Translations under genes and position numbers: made by a program
Shown here: piece after piece, positions 37,140 through 49,318 of the stretch
Position numbering within the stretch: the first letter of the stretch is position 1
Layout: each line of letters starts with the position of its first letter
Source: Allacma fusca
Taxonomy: Eukaryota > Arthropoda > Collembola > Symphypleona > Sminthuridae
Length of the DNA: 64,000 nucleotides
Direction: 5' to 3'
Assembly (NCBI GenBank): GCA_947179485.1
Contig: OX359245.1
Coordinates: 41,279,067 to 41,343,066, forward strand
Notes under the pieces: generated by a model
What the model was told of the DNA's origin: nothing
Databases searched by the model: none
The model's input: only the letters and a program-made list of their open reading frames with translations

Positions 37140-38979
37140 TTATTTAGGCGTATTGTTTTTATTTTCAAAACGCAACTTGTATCGTTTGGGATGGTGCAAG
37201 AAACCAAAGTTTCCATTCAATGGAGGAATATCACCATATATTGTTACGTCAAACTGTTGAAAAATGCTTGTGGCAAACAGGAAGATCTGATTTCGAGCAA
37301 TAGTTTCTCCAATGCAGGATCGTTTGCCATATCCGAACGTATTAAATCTATCACTTTTCTGAAACTTGCCGTCAGCATTAATAAATCGTTCAGGCCTAAA
37401 ATTTTCCGGATCAAACCAAACTTTGGGATCTCGATTAATGGCGTAAACATTTGGAATTAATATTGATCCTTTAGGAATGTCATATTCAAGAAGTTTTGTG
37501 TCTTCCCTTGCTTGCCGAAACTGTGTAATGGAAATTACTGAAAGTCTAAACATTTCCTCGATAACAGCTAATGAATAAGGCATACGTTGCCGGTCAATTA
37601 GGGACGGCGTTCTGTCACCAATAATATTTGTAATTTCTTCTTGTAGTCTCCTTTTGACTAATGGATTTGTGGACACAAACAAAATTAACCACTCCAAGCT
37701 TGTACTTGTTGAGTCAGCACCAGCCATAAATAAACCCATGTAAACAAAATGAATGGAATTATCTGCAGATAAAAAACAAATTATATATAAATAACTACAT
37801 TCACATACTGTTTGTAAAATATTAAAACGTACCTCCTGCAAAAAACGAATTGGAGTTTGGATCAGTTTGTTCGACTTTGTCAAAATAAGTGTCAGTTATA
37901 TTACTGATTTCAAACTTTTGGCGATTCCGAACATGCTCTTCTATTCGTCCGTTTATAACGTTTGTCCATTTCAACAATCTGTTTTGAAGGAATACGTTTC
38001 GGGTTGGTGAGGTAAAAATTTTCCTTATATAAGGTATCAAAAACAACATAGACTCCCTTCCCAAAAAGGACGAGTTATTTGATGTACTAAAATACACAGA
38101 AATTGAGTAAGTATGTAAAAAACATATTGGGACGCTACTTAGAACTCTTGTATGTTTGTTGTCGTACGCTGTGATTTCTGCCGCAAATTCGTGTAAACAT
38201 TCATCACTATCTTCAATTCGTTTTCCAAATAGCAGTGTCCAAAGAACATTAACTGTTGGAATGGGTAACAATGACTCAATTTCTATTGGCCTACCATTAG
38301 TTTCCAACAGCCTTTGGCAGAGAAACGAAATTTCGTTCAACGCCAAAATCTCTAACGAATGTTTTCCAAAATCATTCAGGACTTTGGTCATGAAATGTTT
38401 AATTTCTGGATTTCCGTTGCCAAAAATGATACCTGTTTATATTTATCAGGAATGTTTTTAAACTCTTGATTTTTAATTTATATATTGTAACTAATTTAAA
38501 CAAAACGTACTTTTGTTTTTTAAAGTTGATTCAAAAACTTTGCCTGGATGTCGACTGAGCTCAGCTTGAGAATATGCTGCTTTCCAAGTTACAACGTCAT
38601 TCAACAGAAACGCACTAAGTAACATAAAAAATAATAGTTTGTAAATTAAAACTGATATATTTAAATTTGTATGCGAACACAATAAAGACTTCACCGCGTT
38701 TTCCCCATTTTAAGGTAAGTAATCGGGCCATAAAGTTTTCCATATTTGGAAAAATGTTTCCACGGAAATTCTGCCAGCCACTGTATATTACCGATAAATG
38801 GGAAGTTAATTGGGCCTATGAATACACGAAAATGCGCATTACAGTAAGAAATTTATTTAGGACAAAATTTAAATTGAAACACAATTCATACCACTAGGTA
38901 AATTCAAAGATGTTCTGGAATCCAGGAAGTTGGAAAAAAGGAAATAAAATATTGCGAAGCCAAAAAGAAAGAAAATCAT
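37140..38979 (-). CDS. Cytochrome P450, CYP2-clan-like, five exons, 511 aa
   Basis: Minus-strand exons are 38979-38892, 38815-38695, 38614-38511, 38432-37833 and 37762-37140. All four introns (70-80 bp) have GT/AG ends and matching phases, giving 511 residues. An N-terminal anchor (MIFFLFGFAIFYFLF) implies ER attachment. A proline-rich hinge follows (LPSGPINFPFIGN). The I-helix has AGADST (318-323), ExxR is EMFR (374-377), PERF is at 428-431, and the heme loop FGYGKRSCIG (447-456) holds the Cys454 ligand. These enzymes are NADPH-dependent monooxygenases for hormones, lipids or xenobiotics; the substrate cannot be read. Odd: where CYP2-like proteins have a helix-C WxxxR that contacts a heme propionate, this reads N112-P-E-I-K116. 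A TATA box sits about 75 nt upstream. It stands alone, with no P450 neighbour. Confidence 0.92.
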
Positions 38980-39050
38980 TTTGTTATTTGCGGTTGGAAA
39001 AAGACAGTAAAAAGTAAACACAAGTAAAAATCTGGTTTTAAACGCCGAGG

Positions 39051-39057
39051 TTTTATA
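39051..39057 (-). promoter_or_regulatory. TATA box of the P450 gene
   Basis: TATAAAA on the minus strand, 73-79 nt upstream of the ATG at 38979, the same spacing as in the receptor promoters. Confidence 0.55.
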
Positions 39058-39060
39058 CTA

Positions 39061-40851
39061 CCGTGTCTATTAATTATTCTATCCTTTGAGAAATTTTGTA
39101 TTTATCGAAGAAACTTTTACAACTGTAACTGCATGTAACTTGTGTATTTGTTGTTTAAATAATTACTTGATTTATTTTATCTGTCAGTTCACATAGTTAA
39201 GCTGTCTAAAGGCCTCGTTGGTTTTATGGCAAACATACGTACTTTCTGCTAGCTCTATTTTCTGAAAACCATTTCACAAAAGATTCACACAGCAGTTCTT
39301 AATAATGTTTTTGTCTAATTTATTTCATGGTATCTGCCCGTTTTTTGACATATCACAAGCTGATGAACCATCGTGTTCATAAATTTCCCAGAACATTGGA
39401 ACAATTACTGCACGTGGCGTATCGATTACAATCATATATTTAAAGAGAGCAGAATGTGTATACACAGATTGACGTAATATAATCATTATCTTAGTTTTAA
39501 TAAAATGGGAACTCCATGGTAAAAATATACGACGTGTAAGTCGTTCTAATAAACTATCAGGTCTCAACTGATAAACGCTTAAATTGCTTTAATTATAAAA
39601 CGGGTAATTATGTGGGAAGAAATCTCATAGTTGAGAACTATTAAATGAATTAACGCCGCGTTTTGAGAATTATATTCTTCATAGATTCTCCCATTACTTT
39701 GAATTATAAAATAGACGTCAGGATTTCTGTCTATAAGTATTCTGGCTGACATTCATCGGTTTTATTGTAGTGATAGTGAGTTGAGATAGTAATCTGGGAA
39801 GGTGATGGCAAAAATATACCACGTCCATGTCATCCAAATAAATGGCCAGATTTCAAATTAAACCTACTCCTATTGTATAATAACCCAGATGTGAAACCAA
39901 CAAGGTCTTTGGACTGGTTTATTAATTGGACATATATGAAACCTGGTTTCTTTTTCTATTGAACTGTATTTTAAAATGAACTATCGTGTTCTTGTATTTA
40001 CTTTTGTTAACACAAGGCAACGTATATTTTGTTTGATTGTTTTATATACATATTCCCAAATAAAATAGTTTTAGTATGGATCAAATAGACGCGTTATAAA
40101 AAATGAAAATTGATTAGTATTAACTAGATTGTCCAGCTTTTGATCTTATGAGTAACCAACCATAACATGTATGGTTTTGTGCTTAGATGATCGATTTTCC
40201 TTTGAAGCCTCCAGCTACAACAATTATCTGTCAAACTAAATGTGAAAACTCACAAATACTTCAGGTTGATTTACTATTTACACATCTATGAAATCTGGTT
40301 TCGATTTCTCATCAGTTGTTTTACAATGAACTACTGTGGTCGTTCATTTTCTGGAACATTCAATCGACAATGTTCTTACGCATTTAAATTTTGATTATAG
40401 ATAGAACTGTATAGTTATTTTCAGTCATTGCGCAAGGTTGTTTGCTATCATTAAGGAGTTAAAATCACTTCGGGTATAACTTGCCTGTTTTTTTAGAAAT
40501 TTCATTTTTTCGTGAAGTTTGTCCTGGAAGTTGTTAAACTGCAGACTTTTATCACTTCTTATGTATGCTGTAAATACGCGTAAAGTATAGGGTGTCCATA
40601 CTATTTCAATCCCAAATCAGGACTTTTACCTAAATAATTTGTATATATGTATCTAAAATAATAAGAAATAGCGCTAACAGAGGAAGGTAGTTTGCAAGAA
40701 TTCTATAGATCGTAATTTCTGTCTAAAGCTTGAGAGCGTGAGCTGCCAAAACTCACAAAACTTTCCAAACTCTTGGAGGTTTTGAACTAGTAACTGTTTC
40801 AAATTTCCTGGACAAAAACTTGTCCTCTTCTATTCATTTGTCAGCACCTTT
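39061..40851. other. Intergenic, possibly old tandem duplication
   Basis: Loosely repeated blocks (for example gaaacctggtttc...aaaatgaactatcgtg near 39940 and gaaatctggtttc...caatgaactactgtgg near 40290; aaaatatac.acgt near 39522 and 39812) suggest diverged 300-bp-scale duplications. No coding sequence recognised. Confidence 0.35.
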
Positions 40852-40859
40852 CTGAAAAG

Positions 40860-41683
40860 TAGTGGTCGGAACAATTCAATTCAATTCAAAATTTACAATT
40901 CAATCCAGTTCGAATACTGAACTGGATTAAAATTGGGGTTTCAATTCGGTTCAGTAAAAAACAATTCAATTCAATTCAGTTCACTCTATTAACTGAATTG
41001 AATTGTAAACCATTTGGTTCGCCGGGCATATTTAAATACTGCAAAGGTGGCTAGGGTGGCGCGTCAGCTAAGGCCATCTCTCCTTACCATTTTTGTAGTA
41101 TTATGTTGAGCTCATTTAAAAAATCAAAATGCAAAATTTTGATAATTTTTGAAAAAACTAAACTGGTAATAATTACTGACTGGTAAGTGTACAAAAATTC
41201 CATTGAAATCGGTGGAACAGCTTGTCGTTTTTGTTTTTTTAAGTACGAAAACGCATTACGATTTCAACCAATAACGAACTCCAATACAGTGGCCTAAAAA
41301 ATGTTCACAAAACGTTTGAACACAATTGGTTCGGAGGAAAACGTCGAGAAAAAATGTCCCAAGCATCCACGGACAACAATTAACAATCTCGTAAGGGGGC
41401 TGACGCCACCCTAAAAATATGATATACGTTTTAATGCCCATTACGTTGACGCAAAGATGATGCTAAACTAAACTAAACTTATCCTTACAATATCGGTTTA
41501 GATTCAGCATGAAATTGTTTTGAATTGGAATTCAAAGAAAACAATGCAATTCGATTCAACAGGTGAATTGAATTATTCGGTTCAGTAAACGATCGAATTG
41601 AATTGAAAAATCCCTGAATTGAACTGAACTGAATTGATTTGAATTGTAAAATTGCAATTTAAACTGAATTGGTCCGACCACTA
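40860..41683. mobile_element. hAT-type MITE, ttcaattcaa-word family, copy 1
   Basis: Termini TAGTGGTCGGAACAATTCAA (left) and TAGTGGTCGGACCAATTCAG (right, reverse complement); perfect target duplication CTGAAAAG at 40852-40859 and 41684-41691. Subterminal arrays of caattcaattcaa and gaattgaactgaa words. A second repeat (41052-41413) occupies the centre. A sister copy is at 58425-58925. Confidence 0.93.
41052..41413. mobile_element. Repeat nested in the 40860-41683 element, copy 2
   Basis: Inverted ends TAGGGTGGCGCGTCAGC (left) and TAGGGTGGCGTCAGCC (right, reverse complement). Colinear with 14513-14815. No target duplication seen. Confidence 0.6.
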
Positions 41684-42147
41684 CTGAAAAGCAAGATGTT
41701 ATTATTTAGATAAATTCTAAAACCTCTTTGTTTTAAAGTAAATTACGATACGAAAAATAGTATCGTAAAAATATTTTCGAATTAAAGGATATCACGTCAT
41801 TGTCGTTTTAGATTGGACCACTGAAAACGTAGCTAGTCTGCAAAATTATTTCCTGCATTAAGATCTCAAGTGAGAAAGGTGCTAGCACATAGGTGACTTA
41901 ACGTTACTGAACCTGCATAGAGTTGTCGCACTAATCCGGAAGTACATTCGAAACTTTTAAAAGATTGATCATGCTTTACGCCGTGATAGCCCAAAGTCAA
42001 TTTTGCCGCAGTTGTTTTGTCATCAGACTGGTATTTAAAGGATTCAAAAAACGACATCATTTACCTGATTATTAGATTTTGCGTTCTTTTAATAATTTTC
42101 CGTGGAAACGTGCTTCTTTGAATCCGTAATTTTACTCTTCACCCAGC

Positions 42148-42439
42148 CAGTGCATCGCATGGGTACGGGTAGTACCTGAGAATTTTGTTACAGGTACAGG
42201 TCGGAAATAAGTACTCTGTTTAAGTACCCAAACTGAATGGGTACTTTATGGGTACTAGCTGTATGTACCCAAATTTTGGGTACAAAGCCAGGTTTCGGGT
42301 ACAGGTACAAACTTGGAATTTTTTAGGTTGTACACCTGACAGGAACAGGTACAAGCTTACAATATACCCGGACCTGACAAATTAGTACCTGAAAATGTGG
42401 GTACATTTAGGAACAGAAATCCGTCTTGCGATGCTTCTA
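42148..42439. mobile_element. Short hAT-like MITE, gggtacaggta-word family
   Basis: Ends CAGTGCATCGCATGGG (left) and TAGAAGCATCGCAAGAC (right, reverse complement) share GCATCGCA. The inside consists of gggtacaggta and tacctgacaggaacagg words, as in 22085-23200 and 24353-25242. No target duplication was detected. The DNA from 42440 to 43321 has no recognised feature. Confidence 0.6.
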
Positions 42440-43329
42440 GTGTAGTATGTGGCTTTCTATCCGACCTAAAGGTTTATTTTGCTATTTAGCGTGTTTTCGG
42501 GAGTGCATCGTAATTTTTGAAAAAGCATGTTTATTCAATAGAGATGGTTGACCCAATTAGCACAAAGTGCCAGCAATAAGTAATATACGTGTAATTACAA
42601 ATTCCCCTTGTAATTCAGTAAAAATGATCCCAGGGTCCATTGGAAACGGGCATCTTACTACAGGGTTTACGTTAACCTAAAAACAAAGCCCTAATGCATT
42701 AGTAAAGTTGACACGAATTCACCTTTTGCTGGTCCTGGTCTCAATTATCAATATGTTGCCTTATAACTTCTTTTGCAATCTCTCTCACCAAAGGTTTGAG
42801 AAGTGAATCCTGACATGAAATTTACCTACTCTAGAACTTGTCTTTGGTTTTCATGTGACCGTTTTGTTTTGTAACAAAAAATACTCACGTAATAAATAGA
42901 ATTAATAAATAATTTATGAAAACCCTTCGCGTGCTTAAATTCATTTGGGCTGAACGGCAACGTGATAGCATATTTTGTATGAAACGGGAATGTTTGTTTC
43001 TGACTCCAGTTAAGCAGCATTGAACTCGACTATTCGTGGATATTGGTAGGTGTACTGTAAACATGACAAGTAAATATGCAAATACGTCCACAACAAGAAT
43101 TATTGCCATGACATACCCCAGTCTGTTACATTAAAGCCGTAATTCCCAATACTGTAGTACTGAAAACATTAAAGTGTCACGAGTGAGAAACAAAAAGGAG
43201 TTAACATGTTGCACATGCGAACACGCATGGCTTGAGTTTTCCTGTAGGTTTCTTTTTCCTTTAAGACCTTCTGCTTTCCGAAGGACGTATGCAAACGTTC
43301 TGGGATTTTTTTGGGGCATACATTCATAC

Positions 43330-44009
43330 TAGTGCTGTCCATGGGAACGGACATTTGGTACCCATACCTGTTCCTGTACATGTACCCATTTTTTCAGGAA
43401 CTAAAGCAATGGTCCTGTTCCTGTTCCCATAAAAATTGGTACCAATTCAAATCTCCTGGACCTGTTCCTGCAGGAACAGGAATGTTCCTGTTCCTGTTCC
43501 CAAAAGTATTTATAGACTAGCAGAAAAGTATAAACTACACATTAATGCACCAGGTTACTCTATTTATTCATCGATTTAAAAAACCAAATATCAAATCGAC
43601 TTTATTAAAAATAAATAACAGCACACCATCTCCAATACATTTAGCTACTCAAATTTAAATGACAATTCAGTAACAGTCATTAAATTAATTATCGCAGCGC
43701 AAAGTACAGTAGTAACTGAAATTAGCTAAGACAAGAAAGAGTGACTTATTTGAAATGTTGCGACGTACTTTTAAAATAATATTTTGTTTGTGAGGTATTT
43801 TTATATTATAAACTTCATGTGAATAGTAGGTAGGTACACGTTTTGTTCCTGTTCCCAAACCCGCTTTTGTTCCCATATTTTGGGAACAATTTCTATGTTC
43901 CCAAACGTTCCCTAAGTGTTTTGGGAAAAAAAATTGTGTTCCCGTACGCACCCATTCCTGTTCCTGTTCCCAAAAACCTGGGTGTCTCATGTTCTTATGG
44001 ACAGCACTA
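43330..44009. mobile_element. hAT-type MITE, cctgttcctgttccc-word family
   Basis: Termini TAGTGCTGTCCATGGGAAC (left) and TAGTGCTGTCCATAAGAAC (right, reverse complement) flank arrays of cctgttcctgttccc words. A perfect target duplication ATTCATAC lies at 43322-43329 and 44010-44017. The frame at 43989-44405 starts inside the right end and is not a gene. Confidence 0.93.
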
Positions 44010-44309
44010 ATTCATACCGAGGAGAGAATAAAACATCACATGATGAAACAGTGTAATGTGAGAACGTTTTTTATCAAAATACCTTTTGTTTATTATCACT
44101 ACTCTGTTTTGACTGAATTCGAAACACACAATTTCTCCGTGACTGACCTCATTTCCCGGAATGCAAAACATTCAAAAGAGCTAAATTCTTTAGCCGGGCA
44201 CAATACAGAAATGGTGGCACATTGCAGTAAACCGTGCAAAATCCAAGTCTCTCCACCCACCGATTTATTTGTGCATACCGAACACGATTTACGATCAAGC
44301 GCGAGCAAA

Positions 44310-44402
44310 TGCTGGCAGGATTGTCCCTACATGACGTGCGGAAATGAAGGGATGTGGTACATCCTAGGATATTTAGGAAATTCTGTATTTAAAGGCTCGG
44401 TT
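44310..44402 (+). repeat. Diverged block shared with 13800-13888
   Basis: ctggcaggattgtccctac...gaaatgaagggatgtggtacatcc...gtatttaaaggctc matches 13800-13888 (ctggcaggattattcctaa...gaaatgaagggaggtggtacacccc...gtatttaaagcctc). In the first location it abuts the left arm of the 13889 element. Confidence 0.5.
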
Positions 44403-44466
44403 TGATGAATCGAACTTGTTGAATGGCATAAATACTACTTAAAACTTAAATAAATGTTTTTAAGCC

Positions 44467-44938
44467 GATCGGGTAACAGGATGCCCGGTCTGGTTTTGGC
44501 CAGTTAGAAATGCGTTCGTAGAGTTTTTGTATACCGATTTTTACTAAGCAAAATGCTTTTGTGCTTAAAATTAAATCCCGAATCTAAATTTGGCAATAAA
44601 TGTTTCACCCTGGCACCAGAAGCGGGTACCATGATACTCGGAATGACCAGGCGTTTAAATGTTGTACAAATCAATGCATTTTTTTATTTTGCAGTACGGT
44701 TTCCATATTAATTTGTTATTATTGATGTGCTAACAAGGCTGTACCTGGGTAGTACGATACCAGGGCCTTGACAAAAACAACCAAAATCTCCAATCATTTA
44801 AAAAAAAAGGGAATTCTCACGTTACTAGATGGATCTAGCTTTAATTCTGATAGACGATACATACCGGGTAACATAATACCCGGTAGAGCTAAGTTTAGTA
44901 TTGTGTTAGATGATGCTTACCGCGTGACATAATACTTA
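44467..44938. repeat. Series of five short palindromes of CCGGGTA type
   Basis: Near-palindromes at 44467-44490, 44621-44641, 44745-44763, 44863-44884 and 44917-44938. The best is 44863-44884, with perfect arms ACCGGGTA and TACCCGGT around acataa. Others read CGGGTA..TGCCCGG, CGGGTA..TACTCG and CTGGGTA..TACCAG. Centres are about 54-154 bp apart. Function unknown. Confidence 0.6.
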
Positions 44939-45651
44939 ACTTAGCTCTTTCGTTTCGAATCTTCGAGTTCACTGCTGCTTAATTGGAGTCACAAACAAAC
45001 ATTTCTGTTCCATACAAAATAAACTCTCACGGTGTCGTTCAGTACAAATCAATTTAAGCACGCAAAGGCTTTTCGTAAATTCGGCTGGAACCAAATACAA
45101 TTTTTGGGTACAAGTTCAAGTAATTTGGTTTATGCAAATCTTTATGGGTGGAGGAATTTTCAATTCACTTACAAGTCACTATACTAAATAGAAGTCTTTA
45201 GTGCATTACTTTGAGAGGTATTTGTGAACTGTTTACCACATACAAGAGAGTGCTCAACTTTCATATATTTCTGTAGAAATTGTTTTGGGTTTTAATAGCC
45301 TTTGCTATAACTGGGAATATTTTTAATTACCCCCAACAAACCACCACGCTACTTCATCGTGCCACATATATTATAATTTTTACAAATATTTACTCAAATC
45401 AATACAAGCAATTTACTTACTTTTCATATTATTTAATTCGGTTTCAATTTTGAAATCGTAATTAAATGTTTGAGCACCATGTATCGACCTATATCTATCT
45501 ATCTTACTGCCTAAGTTATTTCGTTTCAAAAAGAAAATATATTCCCTGAAAAAAATTATTTGAAGTGATCTGTGATCACTACAAGTTAAGCCATTTTTTT
45601 ACATAGTAAAACTTCATTAAAAAAAATAATGACGATACCATCAAAAGTGGT

Positions 45652-45712
45652 GACCTGTGGGCTAGAAGCCCGGTGTGTGTTCATGTTCAATGAGATTTTG
45701 TGCTAACAGGCC
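45652..45712 (-). repeat. Dispersed hairpin repeat, copy 1 (minus)
   Basis: Reads ggcctgttagcac ... ctagcccacaggtc on the minus strand. Member of the family with copies at 50866, 52196, 58057, 59576 and 60139, with a degenerate one at 4912 and partial ones at 51529 and 63486. Confidence 0.7.
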
Positions 45713-45944
45713 TGTATTAACAGTCAGTGTATATAAAAGAAAATTTAACACCTATTACAGATATCCTGCTAAGTACTTGTGCTTACAGGGTATGACTAAT
45801 GACAGAGTCAACTATCAAGATACAGTTCACTCGGAACATGTGTCTGTAAAGAGTTAACTGCATGAAACAAAGTTGAGCATATGGAATATCTACCCCATGC
45901 ATGCAACAATTCATTCAATGATCTAGTTCGTTAATTGAAAGTTT

Positions 45945-46350
45945 CTGAAAAATTTCATGATTTGAGTGAACTTGAGTAAACTGAAAACATTTCAATTTAT
46001 GTAATGAATGAGTCTGAATTGAACTGTTCGGAGTGTGAATGAACGTGAATGGTTAGGTATGATTAAGAGATCTGAATTGAACTGAATGTAAGAATACGTA
46101 TTACGGAACTTTGAATTAGCGCATGTTACTAATGCTTAAATCGATTCAAACCATCAAAGAACTAAATATTTTCGGCAGATATCCCTGCAAAATCTTATTT
46201 TCCCACTCAAAATAACATTTAAAATAAAATGGGAACTTTAAATTGAATATTCATATTTGGACTGAATGAATTGACGATACAATAAATCTGAAAGTGAATT
46301 AATTTTTTTATTTTAACGTTCAATTTGAGCGAACGTGACTGAACGCAAAA
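45945..46350. repeat. gaactgaa/gaacgtgaa-word low-complexity segment
   Basis: Repeated gaatgaacgtgaa, gaattgaactg and ttcgttcaa-like words resemble the other word-array elements, but neither end nor target duplication is clear. Confidence 0.35.
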
Positions 46351-46919
46351 ATATCTATTAATATTTTAGAGAGGGGAAAAGCAGCTGAGTAAGGGGCAAA
46401 GCAATAAGGCAGGAATTACTGTTAAATTAGTTTATTAGGCGAAACACAAACCAAAGATTAAATTAGTTAGATTAAGTAATAATATTAGATTTTACAAGAA
46501 AAGGGTAATGGTAGCAAGACAAATCAGCACAATGTGCACACAAAGACGTAAGCCAAGAGAGTGAAAACCAAAATATAATAATCATTCTAACTAGAATAAC
46601 ATTTTATAGCATCTTATCTAACACATTAAGGTAGCCAATAAAAGTAGATATTTTACAATAGAAATAGTATCATCAATAATAAGTACATGAATAAATAACA
46701 AATAAGTACAATGAGTATTTCCATAGCGACATAAGATAAGCTCTGTATGCTTAAGCATGCAGAGCAAGGTAACTCTGGATGTCGGAAACTTACATTAACA
46801 TTAATTCCTATATCTAAGATTAGCAAGGACTTCATTTTCAAATTTCACGAAAAAAATAAAAATGCCTAAAAGCTCATTAAAATCCCTTACAAAACAATAT
46901 AAGCATGTTTGCAAACTTG

Positions 46920-47006
46920 GTTTGGGTCATCTCGCCCTTTGCTCACGAATTAGAATTTAAAACTTCTGCGCGATTTCCCGCGCAAACCAGGGCGAGATGG
47001 CCCAAA
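46920..47006. mobile_element. 87-bp palindromic mini-element
   Basis: GTTTGGGTCATCTCGCCC (46920-46937) pairs with the inverse copy at 46989-47006, with one mismatch. The loop contains tgcgcgatttcccgcgc, itself a small inverted repeat. No coding capacity. Confidence 0.65.
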
Positions 47007-47342
47007 CTTTTGGTCTCGCTGGGAGCTTGGGGCAGGTACCTAAGCGAGGGTTACTTGTTAGTAAACCAGGAAGCAGGAAGGAAAATCTTATCGTTTTATT
47101 TCCGTTAAAAAACATGGTACTTTAGTAAGTAAAGTTGACACAATTGCAGACCTAATTGGTATCGATATTTTTCAATACCGCTACTATAGTTGTAAGTACG
47201 CATACAAAATGATTTATACTTATGTATGGAATTTTACCTATGTATATAGCATGAGTATATCCCTTTTTTAACCTTAAAATATAAAAATCTGAATCTTGTA
47301 ACCGCAGGCAGTCACATAAAGAGCGAAGCGAGTATAAACAAG

Positions 47343-47790
47343 AGTGCATACAGAATTTTCGCATTATTTTCAAAATTCAAAAAACTAGTATTTGCCTGCG
47401 CTTTTTTACGTCCTGGGCTCTCCAAACCTGTATTTACCATGTCTCTGCGTTGTCCCTAGCCGGACCTCGCGTTGGAATCACGCGACTCCAAAGAATAGAC
47501 ACAATCCAGTGAAAATTTTGTGGAAATTTTTACCAAATTTAGAAATGTCGTAAATATTTCGGCACGAGACGTCAGCCTTGAACTATTGTGATCCCAATAG
47601 TGCATATAGAGTTTTTTGATTATTTTCAAAATTTCAATTTTTTTTTCAAAATTTCGAAATTTGAAAAACTGGTATTTGCCTGCGCTTATTTACGCCATGG
47701 GCTTTCCAAACCTGTATTTACCATGTCTCTGCGTTGTCCCTGGGCGATGGGCTCGACTTGAAAACACGCGACACCAACGGGTCGAACCAG
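47343..47790 (+). repeat. Direct duplication of about 170 bp (47343-47510 and 47600-47790)
   Basis: Both copies run gtgcata.ag...tattttcaaaatt...aaaactRgtatttgcctgcgctt, then tttccaaacctgtatttacc, atgtctctgcgttgtccct and end in acacgcgac-like sequence. The second contains an extra T/A-rich insertion. The segment is more GC-rich than its surroundings. No protein family recognised. Confidence 0.7.
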
Positions 47791-48399
47791 CCCAGTATAT
47801 CGCTTCGCTCATGAAAACGCTTTTGCTTACTAACCAGACGAAATAAGGAAAATATTTAAAAAACATGTGTAAATGAGTAAGCATAAATTTTCATTTATTT
47901 AGCTACTTGCTTACCTACTTTGAATTTGTGTATGTCAGCCATTACCAATTTTTCAAATTTGTTATTTGTGTTACCTATTCTTACAACAGAGTCAATTATT
48001 CAGCGTGTCTACACCCTTTCTTTTTTCAGGGGACACTTACTCATACGCTAGACCGCTAGACGCTAACCATTGGCAAGAACAACACACTTATTCCAGCTAC
48101 TACTTGAGTGTGAACGACTTTTGATGCATTGCAAGCGGGATTTGTATGGTTACCCATATTCATTTGAGCCACAATATCTGCGGCCTTCGCTACTGACAAA
48201 CAAAGCAATTATTACTTTTCAAGAAGATAAAGGTTTCTCCTCAAAATCAGAAAGATATCCTTTTCCATTTTGAAAAATCAGCATTGTGTTGCTAGAGAAA
48301 ACGATTTTGAAATGTCTCACATTTGGCAAGGATTTGTGATGGTCCCAGTGCCAAACCAAAGAGATTATTATAACGACATTAACACATGGATTCCTGGGT

Positions 48400-48691
48400 A
48401 GTAGTAGAGAGATTGCTGTGCTTACATTGAGCGTAATGCACGCAAGTTATTATTCCCACTCTGGAATCCTGGAAAAACTCAGGTTCTTTTTTTTTCCTAA
48501 TAAAAGTAATTACAAGGAAAGGAATTGAACAAGGTATGATAGTATTGAACATTTGCTGGAATGAACTTCCTCATAAGAGGATTTAGTTAAAAGGAGAAAT
48601 ATTTGGTAATGTTCTCACTTTCCGCATGTTCATTTCTCTGGTAGAGTAATTAGGTATGCGTCATGACAATCCTTTTTCCTTCTTGAGAGTA
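48400..48691 (+). mobile_element. LINE 3' end, left part of an interrupted copy
   Basis: Matches 26450-26700 (tggaatcctggaaaa, attgaacatttgctggaa, cataagaggattt, tgtcatgacaa, ttcttgagagta). Interrupted after the 15-bp sequence tccttcttgagagta (48677-48691); the continuation resumes at 50386. Confidence 0.6.
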
Positions 48692-49022
48692 GTAGTAAAT
48701 TTTTAATGATCTGGGACTGAGCCCCTTCAATATGTATTGTAATACAGCATTTTTCTTTTTTCCTAACAATGTTTTGCTATGTAATCGAAAAAATTGTATA
48801 GTGTTTTACAGAAATCATACTCATTCTTTTTAAGACTATTAAACCAAAAGAACTTGCGGTCCGCTTCACTCATGTTAGTCCCTAAAATGGATTCGTGAAT
48901 GTTTGGTCTTACAACAGGTAAATATTAGGTCTAAGAAGTTTTCACTTTCACAGGGTGAAAAAACAATTGACACTGTTCACTTCGGGTTATAGTTGTGTTT
49001 CTTTTATAAATTACTTTGCTAT

Positions 49023-49316
49023 TTAGACGAATGCGAGCAATGAGCCTGGAAACACTAATTTGTAGTCCTCAGTTTGTATAGTCTTCATAAGCAAGTCGCG
49101 TATGTAGTCCATAAGTGTTAATATGTCCGGAGACAAGCAGCTACACTTGTGAAGAATTTTGAATTTAATTTCTCGTTTGATTCCTATTAGGAGACCACCT
49201 TTCATTCTTCCTTTCGTAATATTTGTCTTTGATAGCATCAATCACTATGGTGTGGTATTGGCCAATTACAGTCACAGATTCCTTCGTGCACCAAGTCTCG
49301 GGTAAGCAGAAAATGT
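49023..49316 (-). pseudogene. LINE ORF2 endonuclease N-terminal fragment, frameshifted
   Basis: One frame gives FCLPETW followed by VTVIGQYHTIVIDAIK; the next frame continues GRMKGGLLIGIKREIKFKIL. The ETW motif and the GR.GGL block are characteristic of apurinic-like endonucleases of LINEs. A frameshift near 49197 separates them, and the rest of ORF2 is missing. Confidence 0.65.
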
Positions 49317-49318
49317 GT

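Noticed and set aside
43989-44405. 138-codon plus frame
   Set aside because: It starts inside a MITE terminus and target duplication and ends in a block shared with 13800-13888; not protein-like.
48070-48273. 67-codon plus frame
   Set aside because: No clear start, and adjacent frames are equally open; perhaps repeat-derived, with no family recognised.
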